A stretch of DNA of 64,000 nucleotides from Vulcaniibacterium tengchongense (GCF_003814555.1 NZ_RKQN01000001.1:1-64000), one strand, 5' to 3'; positions 1 through 8,928 are shown, numbered from the stretch's first letter. A program made the numbers and translations. The notes: generated from the letters alone by a model not told the origin.

Positions 1-1787
1 ATCTCCTTGGCGGCGTTGGCCGAACGCTGCGCCAGCGAGCGCACCTCGGCGGCGACCACGGCGAAGCCGCGGCCCTGCTCGCCGGCGCGGGCGGCCTCGA
101 CGGCGGCGTTGAGGGCGAGGATGTTGGTCTGGAAGGCGATGCCGTCGATGACGCCGATGATGTCGACGATCTTCTTGGAGGCCTCGTTGATGGCGCTCAT
201 GGTGTCGACGACGCGGCCGACGACCTGCCCGCCCTGGGTGGCGACCTCGGCGGCGCCGATGGCGAGCTGGTTGGCCTGGCGGGCGTTGTCGGCGTTCTGC
301 CTGACGGTGGAGGTGAGCTCCTCCATCGAGGAGGCGGTTTCCTCGAGCGAGGCGGCCTGCTGCTCGGTGCGCTGGGACAGGTCGCCGTTGCCGGCCGCGA
401 TCTCGGCGGCGGCGGCGCTGATCGCGTCGGAGCCTTCGCGGATCTGGCCGACGATGAGGGCGAGCTGGTCCACGGTGCGGTTGGCGTCGTCGGCCAGGCG
501 GCCGAACTGGCCGGGCAGCCCGACCTCGATGCGGCGGCCGAGGTCGCCCGCGGTCACCGCCGCCAGCAGCGCGCCGATCTCGCTCAGGCCGCCGTCGGCC
601 GTGGCCATCAGCCGGTTCAGGCCTTCGATCACCTCGCGGTAGACGAACCGGAAGTGCGCGGCGTCGCCGCGGCGCGAGAAGTCGCCCGCGACGGCGGCGT
701 CGACCAGCGCCTTGATCTCGGCGTTGACCGCGATCATCCCGGCCTTGACCGCGTCCACCGCCTCGGTGATGCGCGCCTTCTGCCCCGGCAGGCGCTCGAT
801 GTCCTGCGACAGGTCGCCGCGCGCGTAGGCGGCCACGACGTCGATCACCCGCATCTTCAGCGCGATGTGCGAACCGACCAGCGTATTGATCTGCTCGGCC
901 ATGCGGCCGTACTCGCCGGGGAAGTCGTTCGCGGCGATGCGGTAGTCGATCTCGCCGGCGTCGTGGCGGCGCGCGATTTCGCCCTGGGCCTCGACGAAGC
1001 GCTGCAGCGCCTGCTGCATCGCCGCCATGCTGCGCAGCAGGCGCCCGGCCTCGTCGTCGCTGTCGACCACGATGCGCTGGTCGAGCTGGCCGCGGGCGAT
1101 GCCCTCGGCGACGCCGGTCGCGCGCTGCAGCGGCCGCGAGATCGCGCGCACCAGCAGCGCCGCGAGCACGCCCGCCAGCAGCACCAGCGCGACGATGCCG
1201 GCCAGCAGCTGGGCCTGGGTCCGGCGGTAGTCCGCTTCGGTCCTGGCCACCAGCGCGTCCAGCGCCTTGGCGTTGAATTCGGTCAGCTCCATCAGCTGGT
1301 CGAAGAGCTTGCGCCGGGTCGGGCGCGATTCCTCGCCGGAAACCGCGTTGGCCCGGGCGAAGTCGTCGGCGGCGATCGCGGCCATCAGCCGCGCGTTCGC
1401 GCCGAAGTATTCCTTGAACGCCGCCTCGACCCGGGCGTAGCGCGCGCGTTCCTCCTCGCTGGCGATCAGCGGCGCGTACTTGCGCATGCTCCCGTCGATC
1501 TCGGCGCGCAAGGCGTCCATGCGCTTGCGGTAGTCGTCGAGCTCCGCCTGCTGGCCCTGGAACTGGAGCTGGGAGATCTCGTAGGTGCGGAACTCGCCGA
1601 GCATGCCGCGCATGCCCAGCAGCAGGCGCACCGAGGGCACCCAGTTGCGGTTGATGTCGGTGATCTTTTCGTTGTGGGCGCGCAGCTGCGACATCGCGTA
1701 GCCGCCCAGCCCCACGGCCAGCAGGATGAGGAGGGCGAAGGCCAGCGACAGCTTGGCCGCGATGGAAAGGTTCTTGAATCCGCTCAT
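1..1787 (-). CDS. Methyl-accepting chemotaxis protein (C-terminus cut by window edge)
   Basis: Chemoreceptor of the inner membrane that signals to CheA through CheW. The ATG is at 1787 and 595 codons are visible before the window ends. A hydrophobic segment at about residues 11-31 (TM1), a roughly 160-residue helical periplasmic domain and a second membrane segment at about 194-213 are followed by HAMP-type linker repeats. The signalling hairpin tip, near residues 544-595, reads [20 protein letters not shown]. The ligand is not predictable. The gene follows the terminator of the cheW operon, so it needs its own promoter. I see no convincing one in 1788-1921, which holds a small palindrome (CTGAAC-G-GTTCAG, 1898-1910) and a GACCGC/GCGGTC inverted repeat. 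In relatives this position often starts a row of receptors. Confidence 0.95.
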   Translation of the reverse strand, partial: MSGFKNLSIAAKLSLAFALLILLAVGLGGYAMSQLRAHNEKITDINRNWVPSVRLLLGMRGMLGEFRTYEISQLQFQGQQAELDDYRKRMDALRAEIDGSMRKYAPLIASEEERARYARVEAAFKEYFGANARLMAAIAADDFARANAVSGEESRPTRRKLFDQLMELTEFNAKALDALVARTEADYRRTQAQLLAGIVALVLLAGVLAALLVRAISRPLQRATGVAEGIARGQLDQRIVVDSDDEAGRLLRSMAAMQQALQRFVEAQGEIARRHDAGEIDYRIAANDFPGEYGRMAEQINTLVGSHIALKMRVIDVVAAYARGDLSQDIERLPGQKARITEAVDAVKAGMIAVNAEIKALVDAAVAGDFSRRGDAAHFRFVYREVIEGLNRLMATADGGLSEIGALLAAVTAGDLGRRIEVGLPGQFGRLADDANRTVDQLALIVGQIREGSDAISAAAAEIAAGNGDLSQRTEQQAASLEETASSMEELTSTVRQNADNARQANQLAIGAAEVATQGGQVVGRVVDTMSAINEASKKIVDIIGVIDGIAFQTNILALNAAVEAARAGEQGRGFAVVAAEVRSLAQRSANAAKE

Positions 1788-1921
1788 GATCGGGTCTCGG
1801 TTGTGCGCGGATTCCGTCCCGCAGGTTTGCTTCATCGGGGATTAACGACCGCCCTCGCGCGGTCTGCAGCGCGCCGCGCGCCGCGCGCGCGCGGGCGCTG
1901 AACGGTTCAGGCGCGGGGGCG

Positions 1922-1948
1922 AAAAAAAGCGCCGGCGTGAGCCGGCGC
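1922..1948 (-). terminator. Rho-independent terminator after cheW
   Basis: On the minus strand an 8-bp perfect stem (GCGCCGGC/GCCGGCGC, 1929-1948) with the 4-nt loop TCAC is followed directly by seven T residues (1922-1928). It lies 28 bases after the cheW stop and closes the STAS-cheY-cheA-cheW operon. It is one of only two textbook terminators in the window. Confidence 0.92.
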
Positions 1949-1976
1949 CCTCGGGCCCGCGGAGGGATGCGGCGGG

Positions 1977-2486
1977 CTACTGCGGTCCGGTGGCGACCAG
2001 GCCCATCTCGGCGCTGCCCATCAGCCGCTCGATGTCGAGCAGGATCAGCATGCGTTCGTCCAGGGTGCCGATGCCGGTGAGGAACTGGCGGTCGATCGTG
2101 GCGCCGATCTCCGGCACCGCACGGATCCGTTCGGCATCCAGGCGGATCACGTCGGAGACGCTGTCCACCACCATGCCGACCACGCGCTCGCCGACGTTGA
2201 GCACGATCATCACCGTCAGGGCGTTGTATTCCGCCTTGGCGAGGCGGAACTTCAGGCGCATGTCGATCACCGGCACGATCGTGCCGCGCAGGTTGATCAC
2301 GCCCTTGATGTAGTCCGGCGCGTCGGGCAGCCGGGTCACGGTGTCGTAGCCGCGGATCTCCTGCACCTTGAGGATGTCGACGCCGTATTCCTCCTCGCCC
2401 AGGGCGAAGGTCAGGTATTCGGCCGCGACGTCGGGGCGAGGCTGCGGGGAGGCGGACGGCGAAGCGGTGTGGGCGACTGCGTTCAT
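1977..2486 (-). CDS. cheW: Chemotaxis coupling protein CheW
   Basis: Soluble adaptor that links chemoreceptors to the CheA kinase in the polar array. The 169-residue product has a single CheW domain after a roughly 20-residue Ala/Pro/Ser-rich start. Typical segments are YGVDILKVQEIRGY near residues 33-46, the INLRGTIVPVIDMR strand-turn, and VGMVVDSVSDVIRL. The ATG at 2486 was chosen because the domain follows at once. It is the last gene of the STAS-cheY-cheA-cheW operon, 67 bases after cheA, and ends at the terminator at 1922-1948. A second CheW-domain protein (ParP-like) lies at 5518-6252, so this one probably serves mainly the cheA at 2554-4512, which is an inference from position. Confidence 0.95.
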   Translation of the reverse strand: MNAVAHTASPSASPQPRPDVAAEYLTFALGEEEYGVDILKVQEIRGYDTVTRLPDAPDYIKGVINLRGTIVPVIDMRLKFRLAKAEYNALTVMIVLNVGERVVGMVVDSVSDVIRLDAERIRAVPEIGATIDRQFLTGIGTLDERMLILLDIERLMGSAEMGLVATGPQ

Positions 2487-2553
2487 GGGGTTGTCTCGGT
2501 GGGCGTCCGTGCGGGGTTCGGGAAAGGGGTTCGGGCGTAGGCCGGCCGCCGCT

Positions 2554-4512
2554 TCAGGCCGCCTGCAGGCGCTGCGCCTGCGCCAGCCCGGCGGCGTCGA
2601 CGATCAGCGCGACGCGGCCGTCGCCGAGGATGGTCGCGCCGGAGATGCCGCGCACGCGGCGGTAGTTCGCTTCCAGGTTCTTCACCACCACCTGCTGCTG
2701 GCCGAGCAGGTCGTCGACCTCCAGCGCCAGGCGGCTGCCGTCGCTCTCGACCACCACCGCCAGCGCGGCGCCGCCGCGCCCGCCCGGCAGGCCAAACTGC
2801 GCGGCCAGGTCCACCAGCGGCAGGTAGTCCTCGCGCACGCGCAGCAGCCGCGCCTCGCCGGCGATGGTGCGCACGTCGCCGGAGGCCGGCTGCAGCGATT
2901 CGACCACCGCGTTGAGCGGCAGGATGAACACCTCGCCGCCGACCGACACCAGCATGCCGTCGAGGATCGCGAGGGTGAGCGGCAGCCGGATCGACACCGT
3001 GGTGCCCGCGCCCTTGCGGCTGCGGATCTCGACCTGGCCGCCGAGCGCGGCGATGTTCTTCCTGACCACGTCCATGCCGACGCCGCGCCCGGACAGGTCC
3101 GTCAGCCGGTCGGCGGTGGAGAAGCCGGGGTGGAACACCAGGTCCCAGACCTGCGCGTCGCTCGGGTTGTCCGGCACCGCCAGGCCGCGCTCGGCGGCCT
3201 TGGCGAGGATCTTGTCGCGGTCCAGGCCGCGGCCGTCGTCGCTGATCTCGATCACGATGTGGCCGCCCTGGTGCGCGGCCGACAGGGTCAGCGTGCCGGT
3301 CTCGTCCTTGCCGGCCTCGCGCCGCTGCTGCGGCGATTCCAGGCCGTGGTCGATGGCGTTGCGCACCAGGTGCACCAGCGGGTCGACGATCTTCTCGATC
3401 ACGCCCTTGTCCAGCTCGGTGCCCTCGCCGTGGGTGCGCAGGCGCACCTTCTTGTCCAGGCGCGCGGCCAGGTCGCGGACCATCCGCGGGAAGCGGCTGA
3501 AGGCGAACTCCACCGGCAGCATGCGCACGCCCATCACCGCTTCCTGCAGGTCGCGGGTGTTGCGGTCGAGCTGCTCGAGGCCGGCCAGCAGCGCCTCGTT
3601 GGCGACCGGGTCGAGCTGCGCCGAGCGCTGCCGCAGCATGGCCTGGGTGATGACCAGCTCGCCGACCAGGTTGATCAGCGCGTCGACCTTGGCCACCGCG
3701 ACGCGGATCGACCCGTCGGCGTCGCCGCGCGCGGCACGGGCGTCGCCGCCGCGGTCGAAGGCGACCACGTTGCCGGCGGTCCCGGCCGGCGGCGGCGCGA
3801 GCGCCGAAGTCTCCGGCACCGCCTCGATCGCCAGTTCGCACTCGTCCTCGACCCAGGCGAACGCGTCCTCGATCGCCTTGCGCGGCACCGTGCCGGGCAG
3901 CATCAGGTCCCAGGCGAGGTAGGCCTCGAACGGGTCCATCTCGGCGAACGCCGGCAGCCGCGCGTCCAGGCAGGCGACGTCGAGTTCGCCGTGCCCGGCC
4001 AGTTCGCGCAGGATGCGCAGCGGGTCGTTGCCGCTGGTGAACAGCGTCGGCGCGGGGGTGAAGCCGATGCGCCAGCGGCCGGGGCCGGCATCGCCCGTCG
4101 GCGCCGCGGACTTGCCCGGGCCCGCCGCGGCGCGGCCCAGCATGCGTTCCAGCCCGGCATGGGCGCGCGCCAGCGCGGGCTCGTCGATGGCGTCGCGGTG
4201 TTCGGCCGCGGCGAGCAGCCCGCGCAGCGCGTCCACCGCGACCAGCAGCGCGCCGATCGCCGCGGCGTCGAGCCTGCGGCCGCCGCCGCGGGCTTCGTCG
4301 AGCAGGGTCTCGAGTTGGTGGGTCAGCTGGGTGATCGCGGTGAAGCCGAACGTGGCCGCGCCGCCCTTGATCGAATGCGCGGCGCGGAACACCACGTGGA
4401 TGGTCTCGCCGTCCGCGGTGCCCGACTCCAGCGCGAGCAGGCCGGCTTCCATGGCGTCCAGGTTTTCCCGGCTCTCTTCGAAGAACGCGGCGTGGAAGCG
4501 GCTGATGTCCAT
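2554..4512 (-). CDS. cheA: Chemotaxis histidine kinase CheA (second copy)
   Basis: Sensor kinase of a chemosensory array; 652 residues with all five CheA regions. The HPt domain carries the phospho-histidine at about residue 46 (FRAAHSIKGG). A P2-like CheY-binding region lies at about 145-245. The dimerisation helices begin near VDALINLVGELV. The ATPase has an N box (HLVRNAIDHG), DDGRGLD and GRGVGMDVV. The C-terminal CheW-like domain ends in AGLAQAQRLQAA. It sits between a cheY (121 bases upstream) and cheW (67 bases downstream). Unlike the cheA at 8929-10764, this copy keeps P2 and lies in a small sigma28-type operon. Both copies look intact, so two kinases share or divide the chemotaxis network. 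Confidence 0.95.
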   Translation of the reverse strand: MDISRFHAAFFEESRENLDAMEAGLLALESGTADGETIHVVFRAAHSIKGGAATFGFTAITQLTHQLETLLDEARGGGRRLDAAAIGALLVAVDALRGLLAAAEHRDAIDEPALARAHAGLERMLGRAAAGPGKSAAPTGDAGPGRWRIGFTPAPTLFTSGNDPLRILRELAGHGELDVACLDARLPAFAEMDPFEAYLAWDLMLPGTVPRKAIEDAFAWVEDECELAIEAVPETSALAPPPAGTAGNVVAFDRGGDARAARGDADGSIRVAVAKVDALINLVGELVITQAMLRQRSAQLDPVANEALLAGLEQLDRNTRDLQEAVMGVRMLPVEFAFSRFPRMVRDLAARLDKKVRLRTHGEGTELDKGVIEKIVDPLVHLVRNAIDHGLESPQQRREAGKDETGTLTLSAAHQGGHIVIEISDDGRGLDRDKILAKAAERGLAVPDNPSDAQVWDLVFHPGFSTADRLTDLSGRGVGMDVVRKNIAALGGQVEIRSRKGAGTTVSIRLPLTLAILDGMLVSVGGEVFILPLNAVVESLQPASGDVRTIAGEARLLRVREDYLPLVDLAAQFGLPGGRGGAALAVVVESDGSRLALEVDDLLGQQQVVVKNLEANYRRVRGISGATILGDGRVALIVDAAGLAQAQRLQAA

Positions 4513-4633
4513 GGGCGGTGGTCGGTGGGAAGGAGCGGGATGTCGGGAACCGATGGAGCGTGCGGCGGGCGAGGCGCGGCAGGGGGAGAGCGGATTGACT
4601 CGCCCCTCGTTCCTCTTCGTTCGCTCCCGGCCT

Positions 4634-5002
4634 TCAGCTCAGGACCTTGCGGACCGTGGCCAGCAGCTGCTCGGGGTCGAACGGCTTGACCAGCCAGCCG
4701 GTGGCGCCGGCGGCCTTGCCTTCCTGCTTCTTGTCCGCGCCGGACTCGGTGGTGAGCATCAGCAGCGGGGTGAAGCGGTATTCCGGCAGCTGGCGCAGCT
4801 GGCGGATCAGTTCGATCCCGTCCATGCGCGGCATGTTGACGTCGGTGATCACCGCATCGAAGCGCGCGCCGCCCTTGGCGATGTCCAGCGCGGCCTGGCC
4901 GTCCTCGGCCTCGCGCACGCTGTAGCCGCCGCTGGTCAACGCGAACGCGACCATCTGCCGCATGGAGGTGGAGTCGTCGACGATCAAAAGGTTCTTGGAC
5001 AT
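4634..5002 (-). CDS. CheY-type single-domain response regulator
   Basis: Receiver domain of 122 residues with no output domain. The acid pair is at D9/D10, the phosphoryl acceptor is D54 (VITDVNMPRMDG) and the conserved lysine is K106 (LVKPF). The ATG at 5002 gives the start MSKNLLIVDDST; longer upstream frames are not supported. It lies 8 bases after the STAS gene and 121 bases before cheA, so it is probably the direct phosphate acceptor of that kinase. It differs from the main cheY at 11375-11767. Whether it binds FliM or acts as a phosphate sink cannot be read from the sequence. Confidence 0.93.
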   Translation of the reverse strand: MSKNLLIVDDSTSMRQMVAFALTSGGYSVREAEDGQAALDIAKGGARFDAVITDVNMPRMDGIELIRQLRQLPEYRFTPLLMLTTESGADKKQEGKAAGATGWLVKPFDPEQLLATVRKVLS

Positions 5003-5010
5003 CGGAGCGC

Positions 5011-5301
5011 TCAGTGCAGAGGGTCGGAAGGGGAGTCGATGCCGAGGCTCTCGGCCAGGGCCAGCCGGCGCGCGGCCTCGGCCAGCACCGGCGAGGCGTC
5101 GGCGACCACGGTGCGCAGGCCGCGCGCGGCGCGGTCGCGGACGAAGGCATGCAGCACCTGCAGGCCGGCGGTGTGGACGCGTTCGACGCGCTCGCCGGCC
5201 AGCGCCAGCGGCGCGTCGTCGTCCAGGTGCGGCCGCAGGCGGGCCTGCAGGTCGGCGACGTGTTCGATTCCGAGGTCGGCGGGCAGGGGCAGGGGCGTCA
5301 T
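5011..5301 (-). CDS. STAS-domain protein of the chemotaxis operon
   Basis: Small 96-residue protein that is a single STAS domain (the fold of anti-sigma-factor antagonists). The core strand-helix reads ERVERVHTAGLQVLHAF, matching the usual V-D-(S/T)-A-G-L site, but the acidic residue before the threonine is histidine. STAS proteins of this kind begin chemosensory operons in several gammaproteobacteria; their role is poorly defined. It is the first gene of the STAS-cheY-cheA-cheW operon, and a sigma28-type promoter lies about 30 bases upstream (5331-5357). The ATG at 5301 gives a compact full-length domain. Confidence 0.82.
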   Translation of the reverse strand: MTPLPLPADLGIEHVADLQARLRPHLDDDAPLALAGERVERVHTAGLQVLHAFVRDRAARGLRTVVADASPVLAEAARRLALAESLGIDSPSDPLH

Positions 5302-5330
5302 CGCGGCGTTGGACGGGGTGTACGCGATGG

Positions 5331-5357
5331 ATAACGGCGGCGCCGTCGCGGACTTGA
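5331..5357 (-). promoter_or_regulatory. Sigma28 (FliA) promoter of the STAS-cheY-cheA-cheW operon
   Basis: On the minus strand the -35 box TCAAGTCC (5350-5357), an 11-base spacer and the -10 box GCCGTTAT (5331-5338) fit the FliA consensus TAAAGTTT-N11-GCCGATAA. The predicted transcription start is about 5325, which leaves a leader of about 25 bases before the STAS ATG. The -35 box is identical to that of the cheV promoter. The surrounding 216-base gap (5302-5517) otherwise holds only GC-rich hairpins. Confidence 0.68.
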
Positions 5358-5517
5358 GGCGCCGCCGCCGCGCTCGTCCCCGCCCGAGGCGCGGGACGGC
5401 GCGGCCATCCGCGCTTCGGACGCCTGCTCCCGCAGGCGGGAGGCGGCGAGGGGCGGCGAACCCGCTGCGCCATGGCCTTGTTCCGCTCGCGCAGAGCGGT
5501 CGGGCGAGGGCGCGCGC

Positions 5518-6252
5518 TCAACCGAACAGCGCGGCTGCGTCCAGCAGCACCGTCGGCTTCGGCCCCACCCGGGCGACGCCGACGATCGCGCCCGGATCGC
5601 CGCCCGGCAACGGCGCTTCGATCGCCTCCGCGCCCAGCGTGACGACATCCTCGACCGCGTCGACCAGCGCGCCGATCAGTTCGTTGTCGCGCTCGACCAC
5701 GACGATGCGCGCGCGCTCGTCGGGCCGCACCGCGCCGGTGCCCAGCCACAGCCCGAGGTCAAGCACCGGCACGATGCGGCCGCGCAGGTTCATCGCCCCG
5801 AGCACGTACGCCGGCGCGCCGCGCATCGCCACCACGGATGCGGTGCGGCCGACCTCCTGCACGCGCAGCAGTTCGAACGCGTAGCTGTCGCCGCCGAGCG
5901 CGAGGCGCAGCCAGCGCTGCGCCGCGGCCGGCGCGGCGGCGGCAGGCGGAGGGGCCGATGCCGGCGCCGGGCGTGCGGAGGCGGCGGGAGGCGAGGCGGC
6001 GCAGGACACGGCGGCGGGCGCGGCGCGCGACCCGGGCGGAGGCGCGGGGTTCATCCGGGCGTCGTCCGACGCCCGCGCCGGACCGATCGGCGGTTCCGCC
6101 GGCAGCGCCGGCGCGGCGGGGCCCGCCGGGCGCATCGTCGCGGCCGCATGCGCCACCGCCGGTTCCGCCGCGGGCTCCGCCTTGGGGGCGTCCGCGCAGA
6201 AGCCGGGGTCGAGCAGCTCCTCCAGGTAGGCATCGACGACGCGCGCGTTCAT
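5518..6252 (-). CDS. CheW-domain protein, ParP-like array anchoring factor
   Basis: Protein of 244 residues with a long Pro/Ala-rich disordered N-terminal part (to about residue 135) and a C-terminal CheW-like domain (WLRLALGGDSYAFELLRVQE, then MNLRGRIVPVLDLGLW). In Vibrio and Pseudomonas a protein of this build next to a ParA-type ATPase is ParP, which ties polar ParC/ParA to CheA and receptors. The ATG at 6252 overlaps the parA stop by 4 bases (ATGA), which supports it over a longer upstream frame. It ends the motC-motD-parA-parP group. The ParP name rests on context and domain order, not on proven function; a second plain CheW is the alternative. Confidence 0.82.
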   Translation of the reverse strand: MNARVVDAYLEELLDPGFCADAPKAEPAAEPAVAHAAATMRPAGPAAPALPAEPPIGPARASDDARMNPAPPPGSRAAPAAVSCAASPPAASARPAPASAPPPAAAAPAAAQRWLRLALGGDSYAFELLRVQEVGRTASVVAMRGAPAYVLGAMNLRGRIVPVLDLGLWLGTGAVRPDERARIVVVERDNELIGALVDAVEDVVTLGAEAIEAPLPGGDPGAIVGVARVGPKPTVLLDAAALFG

Positions 6253-7028
6253 GCCGCTTCCCGTTGCGCATCGCCGCCGCTCTCGCTGGCCAGCAGCCAT
6301 TTCAGCGCGCGCCGGTAGGCGTCGACGCCGCGGCCTTCCGGCGCCTCGGCGGCGGCCAGCGCGGCGGCGTCGCGCAGGCGCGTGTCGACCGGGATCGCGT
6401 ACGGCCAGACCCGCTCGCCGTAGCGGTCCTGCAGTTCGTACAGGCTCTGCACGCCGGTGCGGGTGCGGCGGTCGAACAGCGTCGGCAGCACTTGCCGCGG
6501 CAGCGGCCGGCGCCGCGAGCGCTCGACCATCTCCGCGGTGCGCAGCATGTCGGCCAGGCCGTGCAGCGCCAGCGGATCGGTCTGCGTCGGCGCGATCAGG
6601 CGGTCGGCGGCGGCCAGCGCGTTGACCATCAGCAGGCCGAGCGTCGGCGGGCAGTCCATCAGCACGTAGTCGTACAGTTCGCGCACTGCGTGCAGGGCGC
6701 GGCCGAGCGCCAGGCCGAGGCCGGGCTGGGTCGCGCCGCGCCGTTCCAGCGTCGCCAGCGCCGCCTGCGCCGCGACCAGTTGCAGGTCCGGGATCGCGGT
6801 GTAGCGGGCCAGCTCCAGCAGGTTGGCGCCGCTGCCGGTGAACAGGTCGTGGGTGCCCGCCGGCGGCGGGTCGGCCGGGATGCCGAACGCGCGCGTCAGC
6901 GACGCGTGCGGGTCGAGATCGAGCAGCAGCACGCGGTGGCCGGCGTCGGCCAGGCCGCGGGCGAGGCAGAGCGAGGTCGTGGTCTTGCCGACGCCGCCCT
7001 TCTGGTTGGCGATAGCCCAGGCGCGCAT
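6249..7028 (-). CDS. ParA-family ATPase for polar positioning of chemotaxis arrays (ParC-like)
   Basis: MinD/ParA-type ATPase of 259 residues. The deviant Walker A motif KGGVGKTTT lies near residues 10-18, the switch I region is at LLLDLDPHASLT, and the Walker B-like strand is YVLMDCPPTLG. In Vibrio and Pseudomonas the ParA homolog encoded between motD and a CheW-domain protein (ParC) places chemotaxis clusters at the pole and segregates them at division. The start at 7028 overlaps the motD stop (ATGA) and the end overlaps the next gene, so translation is probably coupled. It is distinct from FleN at 12607-13497, which sets flagellar number. Confidence 0.9.
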   Translation of the reverse strand: MRAWAIANQKGGVGKTTTSLCLARGLADAGHRVLLLDLDPHASLTRAFGIPADPPPAGTHDLFTGSGANLLELARYTAIPDLQLVAAQAALATLERRGATQPGLGLALGRALHAVRELYDYVLMDCPPTLGLLMVNALAAADRLIAPTQTDPLALHGLADMLRTAEMVERSRRRPLPRQVLPTLFDRRTRTGVQSLYELQDRYGERVWPYAIPVDTRLRDAAALAAAEAPEGRGVDAYRRALKWLLASESGGDAQREAA

Positions 7029-8050
7029 CAGCCGGCTCCGGGTGGGGTGGAAAGGGAGGCCGCGGCCACGCCCTGCGTGGGCGCCGGCGCCGGGTTTTCC
7101 GCCGCGGGCGCGGCGGCGGGCGCGTCGGCCGGGCCCGGCGCGGCGGCCGGCGCTTCGAACGCCACGGTCGGCGCGCGGCGGTCCTCGATCGCGTCCGCGC
7201 CCTGCGGACTGGCCAGGATCACCAGCAGCACGCGGCGGTTGGCGTTGCGGCCTTCGGCGGTGGCGTTGTCGGCGATCGGCTGGTGCTCGCCGTAGCCGAC
7301 CACGGCCAGGCGCTCGGGCGCGACGCCGGCGCCGGTCAGCACGTGCACCACGCTGGCCGCGCGCGCCGCGGACAGTTCCCAGTTCGAGCGGAACAGCGCG
7401 GTGCGGATCGGCACGTCGTCGGTGTAGCCCTCCACGCGCAGCGCGTTGGGCTCGTCGCGCAGGACCTCGGCGATCCTGCGCACGGTCGCGGTCGCGAACG
7501 GATTGGGCTCGGCCACGCCGCTGGCGAACAGGATGTCGCTCTGGATCTCGACCTCGAGGAAGGCGGCGCCGCGGCGCACCGTCACCAGGCGCTGCTTCAC
7601 CAGCGCCGACAGCGCCTGCTGCAGGCGCCGGCCCAGCGAATGCAGTTGCGCGCCGGCGCGCGCCTGGGCGAGCGCGGCGCCGTCGGCGGCGGCGTCCGCG
7701 GTGCGCCCGAACACCGGCGCGTCCAGGCTCTGGCGCACCCGCGGCAGCGCGACCGGCGAGGCCGAGGACGGGCCGGGCGACTTCGAGCCGGGCGTCACCA
7801 GCGACGGCCGGTCGAACGAGGAGCCGCGCAGCTGCTGCAGGCCGAGCTGGATCGGCGTGACCGTGCGCGGCGGGCCGCCGAACGCGGAGGCCAGCGCGTC
7901 GGCGAGCACCCGGTACTTGCCTTCGTTGATCGAGGAGATCGCGTACATCACCACGAAGAACGCCAGCAGCAGCGTGATCAGATCGCCGTACGGGATCGCC
8001 CACGCCTCGTGGTTGACGTGTTCCTCGTGCGAGTGGCGGCGCCGGCCCAT
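7028..8050 (-). CDS. motD: Flagellar stator protein MotD (MotB family)
   Basis: Stator subunit of 340 residues that anchors the proton channel to peptidoglycan. A single membrane helix at about 20-40 carries the proton-binding aspartate D23 (YGDLITLLLAFFVVMYA). A plug and linker region follows, then an OmpA-type peptidoglycan-binding domain (VEGYTDDVPI, NWELSAARAASV, NANRRVLLVI). The last 60 residues are an Ala/Pro-rich tail. It pairs with MotC 7 bases upstream. In Pseudomonas MotCD is the second stator set, suited to viscous media or swarming. A motAB pair is not in the window, so whether MotCD is the only stator here is unknown. Confidence 0.93.
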   Translation of the reverse strand: MGRRRHSHEEHVNHEAWAIPYGDLITLLLAFFVVMYAISSINEGKYRVLADALASAFGGPPRTVTPIQLGLQQLRGSSFDRPSLVTPGSKSPGPSSASPVALPRVRQSLDAPVFGRTADAAADGAALAQARAGAQLHSLGRRLQQALSALVKQRLVTVRRGAAFLEVEIQSDILFASGVAEPNPFATATVRRIAEVLRDEPNALRVEGYTDDVPIRTALFRSNWELSAARAASVVHVLTGAGVAPERLAVVGYGEHQPIADNATAEGRNANRRVLLVILASPQGADAIEDRRAPTVAFEAPAAAPGPADAPAAAPAAENPAPAPTQGVAAASLSTPPGAG

Positions 8051-8057
8051 CGCGACC

Positions 8058-8798
8058 TCAGGCGACGAAGCCGTTCAGGCGCGCTTCGATGTTGCGCGGG
8101 TTCTCGCCCTGGGCGATCGCGATCAGGCCCTCGACGATCATCTCGCGCTCGTCGTTCTGGCGCTGGACCAGGCCCTTGAGCTTGCTCGCGATCGGCAGCA
8201 GCAGCAGGTTGGCCGAGGCGATGCCGTAGATCGTGGCGGTGAACGCCGCGGCGATGCCGTGGCCGAGCTTGCTCGGGTCGGCCAGGTTCTTCATCACCGC
8301 CATCAGCCCGAGCACCGCGCCGATGATGCCCAGCGTCGGCGCGTACACGCCCATGCCCTCGAACACCTTCGCCGCGGCCAGGTCGCGCTGCGACAGCGCG
8401 TGCAGTTCGATCTCCAGCATCTGCCGGATCGCTTCCGGCTCCAGGCCGTCCACCACCATCTGCAGGCCCTTGCGCAGGAACGGATCCTCCTGCGCCTGCA
8501 CCTCGGGCTCGAGGCCGAGCAGCCCCTGGCGGCGCGCGACGGTGCTCCATTCGACCAGGCGCGCGATCGTCGCCTCGCGGTCCTGCGCCGGCGGGCGGAA
8601 CACCCAGCGCGCGATCGCGAGCGCGCGCTTGAACGTCGCCATCGGCGTCTGCAGCAGGATCGCGGCGACGGTGCCGACGATCACGATCACGAACGCGGCC
8701 GGCGACCACAGGCCGGAAAGCCCGGCGCCCTTGAGCACGCTGCCGCCGACCAGGGCGACCAGGGCGAGTACCACACCGATGAGGCTGAGTCTGTCCAT
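8058..8798 (-). CDS. motC: Flagellar stator protein MotC (MotA family)
   Basis: Four-helix stator subunit of 246 residues. It starts MDRLSLIGVVLALVALVGGS, like Pseudomonas MotC. A possible ATG at 8852 would add 18 Gly/Pro-rich residues that look non-native, so 8798 was preferred. The PTLGIIGAVLGLMAVM segment holds the conserved prolines and channel helices. The cytoplasmic loop with charged residues (RKGLQMVVDGLEPE) would contact FliG. A sigma28-type promoter lies 130-155 bases upstream within the end of cheA, and motD follows after 7 bases. The leader between promoter and start contains a GGGAATCC-type repeat hairpin at about 8880-8905. Confidence 0.93.
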   Translation of the reverse strand: MDRLSLIGVVLALVALVGGSVLKGAGLSGLWSPAAFVIVIVGTVAAILLQTPMATFKRALAIARWVFRPPAQDREATIARLVEWSTVARRQGLLGLEPEVQAQEDPFLRKGLQMVVDGLEPEAIRQMLEIELHALSQRDLAAAKVFEGMGVYAPTLGIIGAVLGLMAVMKNLADPSKLGHGIAAAFTATIYGIASANLLLLPIASKLKGLVQRQNDEREMIVEGLIAIAQGENPRNIEARLNGFVA

Positions 8799-8928
8799 TC
8801 GCGGGGAAGGATCCGTGGGGCGGCCGCCGCCCGGCGGCGCGGGGAAGTCCATGGCCGGCGCGCCGGAGCGGCGACCGCGATGGATTCCCGCTCGCGCGGG
8901 CGACGCCCGGTGGAGGACGTCGGAGGTT

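Noticed and set aside
654-1901. Long open frames on the plus strand opposite the chemoreceptor, and similar plus-strand frames throughout 1-51000
   Set aside because: High GC content leaves few stop codons, so antisense frames stay open. Their products are His/Arg/Gly-rich without domains, and the minus strand carries clear family proteins.
1898-1910. Palindrome CTGAAC-G-GTTCAG upstream of the chemoreceptor as an operator
   Set aside because: Only 6-base arms, no matching copy seen elsewhere, and it lies 110 bases from the start with no promoter boxes.
8799-8852. Longer motC start at 8852
   Set aside because: It adds a Gly/Pro-rich stretch not seen in MotC; the start at 8798 matches the family N-terminus.
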